A DNA stretch of 22,768 bases, taken from the IMG/VR virus record IMGVR_UViG_3300025769_000910, positions 1-22,768 of that record. The stretch is one strand, 5' to 3'. A program made the translations under genes and the position numbers. The notes below the pieces were generated by a model that had not been told where the DNA came from, searched no databases, and saw only the letters and a program-made list of their open reading frames with translations. Below, one piece after another: positions 7,446 through 12,677 of the stretch; position 1 is the first letter of the stretch, and each line of letters begins with the position of its first letter. This DNA comes from a virus.

Positions 7446-8910
7446 GGGCGGGTCTCTTCGCTGAGCGAATGTTGGCGTAAGTGATAAAGCTCATTACATC
7501 CTTCGACTTGCAGACCTCTGGTGTCCGATCTAACCCAACGGGCCAAACCCCAAACTTCTCACGATATTTATGGGATGCCCAGCCGGGATTGAAGCCCTTG
7601 CGATGGCAGTAGTCCATCAGCTCCGACATCCAGCGCTGCTTCATCTGCTTCAGGGTCTCACCATCGGCTAGTACCAGCTTAGTGCCATCGTCTTTCAACA
7701 TCTGCGTATCTGCGGGAAGTATGTATCCGCAATCACACCTGCGGCCCTGAAACGCTGCAGTGCACTGTGGACAGGTATGAGTAATCGGTTCCTTTTCTTC
7801 TTTCTTGACCTGCTCGGTCTCTTTGAATCGCTTCTCGCCGTCATCAAGAGACTCAGGCACTATATCTTCCGCAAAGCCGTGGAGGCTCACGTTGCCCGCA
7901 TGATCGAGGTAGGTAGCCTTCTCCTTGCCCGACGCGGTCCTGAGTATACGCCCAGCCCGCTGCTGGTAGGCTATTATGGACTTACAAGGGAAGCAGTCTA
8001 TTAAGATTTCACACCCCGGATCATCCCAGCCAACACCTAGCAGCCGAGAGCACGAGAGAACCTTATAATCGCCACGCTCAAAGTCACGGTAGAGCATGTC
8101 ACGCTCTTCCTGCGGCGTGTAGCCATCTATATGCGCGGCTGGTATCCCTGCAGAGTTGAATTGCTCAACAAGGTTCTTGCTGTAGGCGATGTTTGGTGCG
8201 AATGCCACAGCCCTGCGCGTTAAGCCGTTACTATGGTCGCGGTAATTATCAACAATACTCCCGGTAAGCTCGATGTCATCAGACATCCGATTACCCAGCT
8301 CTTCCGGATCATAATCACTTCCACCAGTTGTCAGCGCCTTGGTTTTGATACCCTTCGTATCTACACTCTTGCCGACATAATATTCACACTTGGAAAGCCA
8401 GCCTTGCTCTTGCAGCTGCCGAGTAGTGATAGGCACAACAACATCGTTGAATATCTTGCCTAGTCCTTTACTGAACGGTGTAGCCGTCAACCCTACAACG
8501 GGCACCGCATTCCATTGCTCTAGCTTTTCAACAAGAGACTTGTACATGACATGCGCCTCATCGACAATAATTAGATCAGCGTGGGGCCAATCCTTACGCT
8601 TAACCAAAGTCTGCACTGAGGCAATTTGGATAGGTGCCCGATAGCCATCTGATAGGTGATGCTGCGCTTGGATCACGCCAAATTCTAAACCGTGCTCTGC
8701 GTAAGCCTCAATCGACTGCTCGACCAGCTTTATCCGGTCACAGACAAACAATACCCTTTTACCCTTCTCAACCGCTGACTTCGCAATCGCAGCTGCTGTT
8801 ATCGTCTTCCCAAAGCCGCAGGGAGCCGCCAGTATTACCCGGCGATTACCCTGAGACATTGATTCCCGAACCATCTGTATTGCTTGAATCTGATGCTCTC
8901 TTAAATCCAT
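7435..8910 (-). CDS. Superfamily II DNA helicase, RadD/UvsW-like, with C-terminal zinc ribbon
   Basis: A 491-aa ATP-dependent helicase. From the ATG at 8910: Walker A APCGFGKT at 29-36, VDEAH with DEAH at 117-120, TAT at 142-144 and motif VI QQRAGRILR at 316-324, i.e. a complete two-RecA-fold SF2 core. A Cys cluster CPQC...CDCG (380-394) forms a zinc-ribbon-like module, as in RadD (YejH) relatives, and a helical tail follows. Such enzymes remodel forks and recombination intermediates, which fits the Rad52-type gene in the same genome. The frame is open upstream to a TTG at 8967, but that stretch is occupied by the 30-aa gene. The ATG overlaps that gene's stop by 10 bases, with only a weak GGTG before it, so coupling is likely. 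Confidence 0.88.
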   Translation of the reverse strand: MDLREHQIQAIQMVRESMSQGNRRVILAAPCGFGKTITAAAIAKSAVEKGKRVLFVCDRIKLVEQSIEAYAEHGLEFGVIQAQHHLSDGYRAPIQIASVQTLVKRKDWPHADLIIVDEAHVMYKSLVEKLEQWNAVPVVGLTATPFSKGLGKIFNDVVVPITTRQLQEQGWLSKCEYYVGKSVDTKGIKTKALTTGGSDYDPEELGNRMSDDIELTGSIVDNYRDHSNGLTRRAVAFAPNIAYSKNLVEQFNSAGIPAAHIDGYTPQEERDMLYRDFERGDYKVLSCSRLLGVGWDDPGCEILIDCFPCKSIIAYQQRAGRILRTASGKEKATYLDHAGNVSLHGFAEDIVPESLDDGEKRFKETEQVKKEEKEPITHTCPQCTAAFQGRRCDCGYILPADTQMLKDDGTKLVLADGETLKQMKQRWMSELMDYCHRKGFNPGWASHKYREKFGVWPVGLDRTPEVCKSKDVMSFITYANIRSAKRPARAC

Positions 8911-8993
8911 ATCAACACCATTAACATGAAAGAAAGCATTATTGTGTGGGCGCCCATCAGTGCCCAAAATTCTATGTTTTTATTGTGCCTCAT
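8901..8993 (-). CDS. 30-aa membrane peptide
   Basis: The peptide begins MRHNKNIEFWALMGAH and ends in a Met/Leu/Ile-rich segment (MLSFMLMVLIWI), a single membrane span filling the C-terminal half. GGGGG lies 4 bases before the ATG and the stop overlaps the helicase start. No homologue is recognised. The charged N-terminus followed by one span fits a small inner-membrane protein, perhaps a holin or antiholin-like peptide or an inhibitor of a host membrane protein, but this is a guess. Its reality rests on the ribosome site and tight fit between neighbours. Confidence 0.55.
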   Translation of the reverse strand: MRHNKNIEFWALMGAHTIMLSFMLMVLIWI

Positions 8994-9042
8994 CGTACCC
9001 CCGGACAATTCTTGTGATTTTATTTGGACTTTTGTCCGTGAC

Positions 9043-9126
9043 TTAAACCGACCAGCCTGCTAGCACGATTAGCATCATCAGGGTGACAATCGCGCAGCTT
9101 CCGACAAATGCAGTGAATTCTTTCAT
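9043..9126 (-). CDS. 27-aa membrane peptide
   Basis: The peptide starts MKEFTAFVGS and continues with a hydrophobic stretch of about 18 residues (AIVTLMMLIVLAGW) to the end: one membrane span and almost nothing else. The ATG overlaps the upstream stop in an ATGA junction and has GAGGG 7 bases before it. It is followed 50 bases on by the 30-aa membrane peptide. The tandem arrangement suggests related roles. No family recognised. Confidence 0.55.
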   Translation of the reverse strand: MKEFTAFVGSCAIVTLMMLIVLAGWSV

Positions 9127-9470
9127 GCGTGCGCCCTCATTGGTACGCAGACTCGATCCCACTCGCCCCACGCATCTGACTCGTATCCATCAATGTAACC
9201 TTTCGCGTGTTCTCTGAGCAGGTGATTGCTGCGCTTGCGGTACTTTTTCTCTAATAATTCGATCTCTTCACCCTTTGCCCAAAGCATCCGTACAGCTATA
9301 TCAGCTAACTGATCATCGCCATCATGAGCGTCATTAACAATTACACTCGCAGATTCGTCCTCAACGAGCGCCTCAATAACAAGATTTAGCACTCGCTCTG
9401 TAGGGTCCCACTCGCCAAACCGGATGCAAGAATCAAGGTTATCCATCACAATGTTATATATGCTCTTCAT
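9123..9470 (-). CDS. 115-aa protein of unknown function
   Basis: An acidic, helical protein with no motif I recognise. It contains Trp/Asp-rich segments (IRFGEWDPTERVL near the start, YESDAWGEWDRV near the end) and a Lys/Arg-rich central helix (LLEKKYRKRSNHLLREH). The ATG overlaps the upstream stop (ATGA) and has AGGAGG about 7 bases before it, one of the best ribosome sites here, so it is probably well expressed. Part of the small-protein cluster between the structured RNA and the helicase. No transmembrane segment. Confidence 0.7.
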   Translation of the reverse strand: MKSIYNIVMDNLDSCIRFGEWDPTERVLNLVIEALVEDESASVIVNDAHDGDDQLADIAVRMLWAKGEEIELLEKKYRKRSNHLLREHAKGYIDGYESDAWGEWDRVCVPMRAHA

Positions 9471-9685
9471 GCCTCATCCTCCTGCAGCATTTGATCAATT
9501 TGTTGGCGAAGATCTATCAGTGCGTTACTGACCATCAGTTTTTTGGTTTGATCATCGTCACCGTAGCCGCCAAAGAATGTATTTACCTCTATTGATCCAT
9601 CGTCTGATTCTAAAGAAAACTCTATCCAGTTATCGCTTCGCTCCAAGTTAATATTAATAGTTCGATGCAGGTTTAAATTTGTCAT
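9467..9685 (-). CDS. 72-aa acidic protein of unknown function
   Basis: Starts MTNLNLHRTINI, continues with a beta-rich middle (NWIEFSLESDDGSIEVNTFF) and ends in a helix with LRQQIDQMLQEDEA. The ATG at 9685 has GGAGAA 6 bases upstream. The frame is open further up to 9811, but that part overlaps the preceding gene and has no ribosome site. The stop overlaps the 115-aa gene by 4 bases. No family recognised. Confidence 0.65.
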   Translation of the reverse strand: MTNLNLHRTININLERSDNWIEFSLESDDGSIEVNTFFGGYGDDDQTKKLMVSNALIDLRQQIDQMLQEDEA

Positions 9686-9720
9686 TTTATTCTCCGATTG
9701 AGTTATGTTTCTACCTACAA

Positions 9721-9738
9721 ACCCGCAGTTAAGCGGGT
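9721..9738 (-). other. Stem-loop in the gap between two small genes
   Basis: ACCCGC and GCGGGT form a perfect 6-bp stem around TTAACT, followed by TTG rather than a T-run. It lies between the 85-aa stop and the 72-aa ribosome site. It is more likely an mRNA processing or stability element than a strong terminator. Confidence 0.4.
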
Positions 9739-9759
9739 CTGGTGCTGGTTGCTGGCAGA

Positions 9760-10017
9760 TCATGCTGCCTCGTTGACGATCCTTTTTAACTTCTTCTCGC
9801 ACTTCTTGCATACTGTTTCAGGATAATTTCTTCTCATGTCCAAGAAAAAATTGATGTCATGAGCGCTGTGCGTATCGCCACACATATTGATGTCGCTATC
9901 AAACTTCTGTCCAGCAACCATCATTTTGACCTTGCGGAGCTTTACTTTGCCATCAACATTGCGAGCAAAATATTCTTGGAGGTGAATCTTTTCGCCTGCG
10001 TTTAATCTGTTAGCCAT
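9760..10017 (-). CDS. 85-aa small probable zinc-binding protein
   Basis: The N-terminal half is a basic beta-rich segment (GEKIHLQEYFARNVDGKVKLRKVKMM across residues 8-33). The second half contains CGDTHSAHD and then TVCKKCEKKLKR near the end, so C, H, H and a C-x2-C could bind one zinc. Similar small phage proteins with a terminal C-x2-C exist, but I cannot assign a function; nucleic-acid or protein binding is the usual guess. Translation starts 4 bases after the 59-aa gene with AAGG just before the ATG. Probably in the transcript from the promoter at 10249-10276. Confidence 0.65.
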   Translation of the reverse strand: MANRLNAGEKIHLQEYFARNVDGKVKLRKVKMMVAGQKFDSDINMCGDTHSAHDINFFLDMRRNYPETVCKKCEKKLKRIVNEAA

Positions 10018-10021
10018 TGCC

Positions 10022-10201
10022 TTACCGCTCCTGATAATCGCTTGGGAAGTCTCTGATGAAACTTTTAATCAGCTTTACAAGCTCAGTTAGCTTCTCATCG
10101 CTCATCCCGTCATAGTTAAAAGTAAAGCCTTTCATAACGTGCGACTGTCGATTGCAATATTCAATAGCAGATTCTCGGTCAAAGTTCTGTGTCAAAGTCA
10201 T
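10022..10201 (-). CDS. 59-aa protein, first gene after a strong promoter
   Basis: Begins MTLTQNFDRESAIEYCN and has a helical second half (KLTELVKLIKSFIRDFP). A near-perfect AGGAG lies 8 bases before the ATG. It is the first gene of the transcript predicted from the promoter at 10249-10276, behind a 5' hairpin, which argues for high expression. It is too short for most gene callers. No family recognised; the composition is that of a small soluble, mildly acidic helical protein, of the sort phages use as early host-takeover factors. Confidence 0.7.
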   Translation of the reverse strand: MTLTQNFDRESAIEYCNRQSHVMKGFTFNYDGMSDEKLTELVKLIKSFIRDFPSDYQER

Positions 10202-10219
10202 CGGTTTTTCTCCTCAAAG

Positions 10220-10238
10220 GAGCAGCACCGCGCCGCTC
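10220..10238 (-). promoter_or_regulatory. 5'-leader hairpin of the small-gene transcript
   Basis: GAGCGGC and GCTGCTC pair over 7 positions (one G-U) around GCGGT. The hairpin begins only a few bases after the expected start of transcription (about 10242) and ends just before the AGGAG of the 59-aa gene. Stems at the extreme 5' end are known to stabilise mRNAs, and this one could also tune access to the ribosome site. Confidence 0.5.
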
Positions 10239-10248
10239 TATGGTTCCC

Positions 10249-10276
10249 ATTTTACGGATGTAAACATTGGTGTCAA
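10249..10276 (-). promoter_or_regulatory. Strong sigma70-type promoter
   Basis: A perfect TTGACA (10271-10276), a 16-base spacer and TAAAAT (10249-10254, one mismatch to TATAAT) lie in the 89-bp gap between the 50-aa and 59-aa genes. This is the best promoter match I found in the window. It would start transcription near 10242 and serve the small genes, helicase and possibly the packaging genes. The match to the host consensus suggests use soon after infection. Confidence 0.65.
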
Positions 10277-10290
10277 CAAATCCACAACAT

Positions 10291-10443
10291 TTATTTTACA
10301 TTTCTTTCTCGGAGTATTGCTTTGTCCCACGCCTTACACTCAGGGCAGTACCATCCCTGCCTAAATGGCTGGTCTTTATCATCAAATCCAATGACTTGCT
10401 GCATCTGTAATCCGCATTTACACGATTTTGCTAACTCATTCAT
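10291..10443 (-). CDS. 50-aa zinc-ribbon protein
   Basis: Has C8-K-C10-G near the start and W31-Y-C33-P-E-C36-K-A-W later, i.e. C-x-C and C-x2-C knuckles about 22 residues apart, a compact zinc ribbon. AAGGA lies 5-6 bases before the ATG at 10443. It is the first coding sequence after the structured RNA region and follows its last helix by about 30 bases. Small zinc ribbons bind nucleic acids or RNA polymerase, so a transcription or translation regulator is possible. The family is not recognised. Not detectable with a 60-residue cut-off. Confidence 0.7.
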   Translation of the reverse strand: MNELAKSCKCGLQMQQVIGFDDKDQPFRQGWYCPECKAWDKAILRERNVK

Positions 10444-10476
10444 ATATATCCTTATTATGCTGCTGTTAGGAGCCGG

Positions 10477-10882
10477 AGAGATTACAGGGCAATACTCACC
10501 CTAGCCGGGACCGAAGCCCCGGTTTAGTGATATGCCGCCGTCAATCGCCATCGAAGACAGGGAAAGGGCCAGAGGTAGGTCTGCCCTTCTCAGTAGATTA
10601 CGGCCCGTACACGCCGCCTGAGAGCGTTCTACTGCGCTAAATGTGCGTACTGCCAGAGGTTATCCCAACTGGAGCGCGTATTCAGCCACTCATAACGCTG
10701 ATGACAGGGCTTTCTCAGTTTCCCTCAGATTTTACATGCCGGGAGACGCCGGAGCGGACCAACGCATGTGCCTGCCAGTTTGAGAAAGTAGGGAGAGGTG
10801 TTACAATACTACCCAGTCGGGCAGTTGACATCTTTCCCCCTTATCTCTGTCGGCTTTTGCTGGGCTCGTTACCCAGACCGAC
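10477..10882 (-). ncRNA. Candidate large structured RNA (about 400 nt)
   Basis: The 465-base stretch 10444-10908 has no credible gene, but its minus-strand transcript folds nearly end to end. Helices found by eye: 10849-10882 (two stacked 5-bp stems with an internal loop); 10791-10840 enclosing hairpin 10808-10825 (7 bp); 10781-10788 with 10710-10717 (8 bp), enclosing 10764-10769 with 10734-10739 (6 bp); 10682-10701 (5 bp); 10653-10672; 10643-10650 with 10607-10614 (7 of 8), enclosing a small hairpin 10623-10638 whose loop 10628-10634 pairs with 10591-10597 (7-bp pseudoknot); 10564-10588 (9 bp, one bulge); 10505-10522 (7 bp capped by a C(UUCG)G tetraloop) on a longer arm 10488-10536. A possible closing helix joins 10843-10848 to 10477-10482. 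G-U pairs and the tetraloop fix the strand as minus. It does not match tmRNA, RNase P RNA or the riboswitches I could recall. Confidence 0.6.
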
Positions 10883-10888
10883 TTTCCA

Positions 10889-10931
10889 ATCCTAAACCCG
10901 GGTGAAGTTTAATGCAACTCCCGGGTGACGT
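10889..10931 (-). promoter_or_regulatory. Weak promoter with two 12-bp direct repeats, upstream of the structured RNA
   Basis: On the minus strand TTGCAT (10912-10917) and TAGGAT (10889-10894) are 17 bases apart and would start RNA near 10882, the first base of the first RNA helix. The hexamers match only 3 and 4 of 6. The repeat AC(G/T)TCACCCGGG occurs at 10920-10931 and 10897-10908, 23 bp apart (about two helical turns), upstream of and inside the promoter spacer. This suggests an activator or repressor pair of sites. The upstream copy lies in the end of the 69-aa gene. Confidence 0.4.
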
Positions 10932-11118
10932 ACTCTTCATAGCTATCTATGTGCTGCTCGTTATCTTCGAACCAGTTCTCAATCATCTTGAGAAAAAAGT
11001 TCATCGTGTTAATCGCATCGTGATCCTTGCCGGAGAACCTGCTGTGGCTCTTGATAAACCACTCATTTAGCTCATCTGGGGTCATAATTTGGAAGGTAAT
11101 CTCTTCTTCTTTTTTCAT
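10909..11118 (-). CDS. 69-aa acidic protein of unknown function
   Basis: Begins MKKEEEITFQIMTPDELNEW and is helical, with aromatic residues (FFLKMIENWFED) and an acidic end. AGGA lies 7 bases before the ATG, one base after the stop of the HNH/NinG-like gene, so it closes the recombination operon. Its last bases carry one copy of the direct repeat ahead of the structured RNA. No family recognised. Confidence 0.65.
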   Translation of the reverse strand: MKKEEEITFQIMTPDELNEWFIKSHSRFSGKDHDAINTMNFFLKMIENWFEDNEQHIDSYEEYVTRELH

Positions 11119-11119
11119 C

Positions 11120-11536
11120 TTAAAATCCTGTAAATTCTAATCTGCCTGACTCACCCGCGGCTCGCCTAGAGAGCATAGTCTCATACTCCAGCTTATAGTG
11201 CTTAGCGATCTCCTTCTCCGATTTGTGCATACTTTTAGCCAGATTAGTGTCGTTGCGCTTTTCGTTTAGAATCTCTACGGTTCCCGGTCCGAGCTTTTCC
11301 TCTGCCCAGCGCTGAAAATCATGAGGATTACTCCCCAGTAACATATGGCAGCTCATGCAGTGAGCGAAGGCATTGTCTGGGTCCCACCGAGTACCTTTAG
11401 CCCGGCGCCCGAAGTAGTGGCTACAGTGGAGCCCTTGAGAGTTCTGCGGGTACACTGTCTCACAGTGCTCGCAGGTCCAGTTAGCCCTCTCCCTGACGCA
11501 CTTACTAAACCAACTATCTGAAGCTTTTAATCGCAT
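11120..11536 (-). CDS. HNH/NinG-like recombination nuclease
   Basis: A 138-aa protein with zinc-knuckle residues C22-x2-C25, the core HCSHYFGRR (C38, H40), then DPDNAFAHCMSCH (C60-x2-C63-H64). The spacing and the WDPDNAFAHC segment are those of phage HNH proteins often annotated NinG or Rap-like, whose lambda namesake influences recombination in the Red pathway. It ends in a charged helical tail. Neighbours (Rad52-type protein, SSB-like protein) support a recombination role, probably cutting branched or structured DNA; that activity is inferred. It overlaps the preceding gene by 23 bases and has only a weak GGGAT site. Confidence 0.75.
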   Translation of the reverse strand: MRLKASDSWFSKCVRERANWTCEHCETVYPQNSQGLHCSHYFGRRAKGTRWDPDNAFAHCMSCHMLLGSNPHDFQRWAEEKLGPGTVEILNEKRNDTNLAKSMHKSEKEIAKHYKLEYETMLSRRAAGESGRLEFTGF

Positions 11537-11717
11537 CGGTTTTGATATCCCACGCTAAATTATATTTAAGGCACTGGATGGTCCAGATAGCACGTTTCTG
11601 AACGTCTGGCTTCATGTGCTCGCTATAAAATTTGATCATCTCAATGCTCGATTTTTTGTTCATAAGCGGATTCTGGCGCAAGATATCTTTAACCTCACGC
11701 CGAACCACATAGCTCAT
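11514..11717 (-). CDS. 67-aa protein of unknown function
   Basis: Begins MSYVVRREVKDILRQNP and contains KKSSIEMIKFYSEHM and ends DIKTDAIKSFR: a basic helical protein. I start it at the ATG at 11717, which shares ATGA with the stop of the upstream gene. A GTG at 11762 with GAGG 8 bases before is also possible and would add 15 residues rich in Glu/Gly. It overlaps the HNH/NinG-like gene by 23 bases. No domain recognised. Confidence 0.6.
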   Translation of the reverse strand: MSYVVRREVKDILRQNPLMNKKSSIEMIKFYSEHMKPDVQKRAIWTIQCLKYNLAWDIKTDAIKSFR

Positions 11718-12040
11718 CTCAAGTTCATTTCCGCCCTGCTCGTTGCCTGCTTGCTCCGCCACGTTTCAAACCTCATTTTGAAAACTTCAATCTGAAACCG
11801 TAAGGCTGTAGCCTGCTCTACGGCTTCCTTGATGCCTTCTAACAGTTGTTGATACTCAGGATTAGAGTATGCCTCTCGTTCCTGTTTAGCAATGGCTAAA
11901 CCCGGCTCATTAGCCTCTGCATCGGCCATAAGCATAGCTTTTTTAGACTTTCTGAATTCACTCAAATAGGCTCGGTTGGCCTCCGCTTTCGCGTAGTCTT
12001 TTGTTAGCTGCTCGATTTTTAGCCAGCTTTCTTCTCTCAT
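11714..12040 (-). CDS. 108-aa coiled-coil phage protein, conserved but uncharacterised
   Basis: Contains a conserved pattern: AYLSEFRKSKKAMLM near residue 30, KQEREAYSNPEYQQLLEGI in the middle and FETWRSKQATSR near the end. I recognise it from many phages as a small protein beside Rad52/RecT/SSB-type genes, but no function is established to my knowledge. It is predicted to be almost entirely helical. I start it at the ATG at 12040 with GGAG 7 bases upstream, which gives the family's usual length; an ATG at 12055 lacks a site. It overlaps the 73-aa gene by 83 bases in another frame, unusually long for this window. Confidence 0.75.
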   Translation of the reverse strand: MREESWLKIEQLTKDYAKAEANRAYLSEFRKSKKAMLMADAEANEPGLAIAKQEREAYSNPEYQQLLEGIKEAVEQATALRFQIEVFKMRFETWRSKQATSRAEMNLR

Positions 12041-12179
12041 AACTGATCTCCACATGAGTTTTTACAAGCGCTTGGAAGTGCTCCGGGACTCTCCCCAGAG
12101 CCTCCCTGCGCTCTTTTTTAGTTTCTAGCGACATGATATATGCCGCCATCTGTCTAGGTTTTCCAGATAGCAAAGCCAT
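11958..12179 (-). CDS. 73-aa small phage protein
   Basis: Reads MALLSGKPRQMAAYIMSLETK, then a helical segment RREALGRVPEHFQALVKTHV and a basic region (YERRKLAKNRAANKRL), ending SGGQPSLFE. The RVPEH...VKTHV pattern resembles small uncharacterised phage proteins found with recombination genes. AAGG lies 6 bases before the ATG. It overlaps the upstream gene by 26 bases and the 108-aa gene by 83 bases. Function unknown; the basic region suggests nucleic-acid binding. Confidence 0.65.
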   Translation of the reverse strand: MALLSGKPRQMAAYIMSLETKKERREALGRVPEHFQALVKTHVEISYERRKLAKNRAANKRLRESGGQPSLFE

Positions 12180-12384
12180 CTTCTACCTTTCGGCTTTTAG
12201 GTCTAAAATCCAAATCGTGCCTACGGCAGTAGCTGTGGATGTTGCTCAGCTCCTTACGCATTTCTTCCTGCTCATCGTACAGCAAGCATTCGCTGCTGCC
12301 CTTTTTGAGATCAAGAAAGGCTGCTACGCAATCACTTTTTAAATAATGGCCGTTTTCTGGAATTTTTCTGTTGGCAATTTTCAA
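12154..12384 (-). CDS. 76-aa protein of unknown function
   Basis: Starts at a TTG (12384) that shares TTGA with the stop of the SSB-like gene; no ATG or GTG is available until late in the frame. Contains ENGHYLKSDCVAAFLDLKKG and a helical middle (DEQEEMRKELSNIHSYCRRH), mixed charge, three Cys. An AGGA about 10 bases upstream may serve as the ribosome site. The frame is fully open and matches its neighbours in packing, but no family is recognised, so the exact start is less certain. Confidence 0.55.
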   Translation of the reverse strand: MKIANRKIPENGHYLKSDCVAAFLDLKKGSSECLLYDEQEEMRKELSNIHSYCRRHDLDFRPKSRKVEDGFAIWKT

Positions 12385-12677
12385 AACGGGATATCCTCTT
12401 CAAGATCAATAGTTTGAGCCTTTTCAGGATTGCTTGCAGGCTTGCTTTCAGTCTTAGTCCACTTCAAAGAAATATATGCAGCACCGCCGTCTTTTGGCTT
12501 GTTGATCCAGCCTCTGACTTCAACATTGCCATTCTTATTCAGCTTTACCACGCCAGCCTCCAAAGCGTCCGCAAGCTCTTTAATATTTTGCGGCTTTAGT
12601 GTTTGATAGTAATCACAACCATCGTATTGTGATTTGTTCACATTCATTAAATTCACAAACTCTAAATTATCTGCCAT
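12381..12677 (-). CDS. SSB-like single-stranded DNA-binding protein
   Basis: A 98-aa protein ending in TIDLEEDIPF, the acidic tip with terminal Pro-Phe that bacterial and phage SSBs use to recruit partner proteins. The body has beta-rich segments (NVEVRGWINKP, AAYISLKWTKT) that could form a short OB fold, followed by a flexible linker with PASNPEKA. It is shorter than typical SSB, and I cannot confirm the OB fold by eye. It starts one base inside the Rad52-type stop (TAATG) with GGAG 8 bases before, and annealing protein plus SSB is a well-known phage recombination pair. Confidence 0.68.
   Translation of the reverse strand: MADNLEFVNLMNVNKSQYDGCDYYQTLKPQNIKELADALEAGVVKLNKNGNVEVRGWINKPKDGGAAYISLKWTKTESKPASNPEKAQTIDLEEDIPF

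Noticed and set aside
9721-9738. Rho-independent terminator
   Set aside because: The stem is only 6 bp and is followed by TTG, not a run of T; kept only as a stem-loop.
10477-10882. Identity of the structured region as tmRNA, RNase P RNA, group I intron or cobalamin riboswitch
   Set aside because: The conserved blocks of these RNAs (for example the tRNA-like ends of tmRNA or the GAGGAAAGUCC of RNase P) were not found; short similarities such as AGGGAAAC are too weak.
10641-10895. 84-aa open frame on the plus strand in the RNA region
   Set aside because: No ribosome site or protein-like pattern; the same bases form nested RNA helices on the minus strand.
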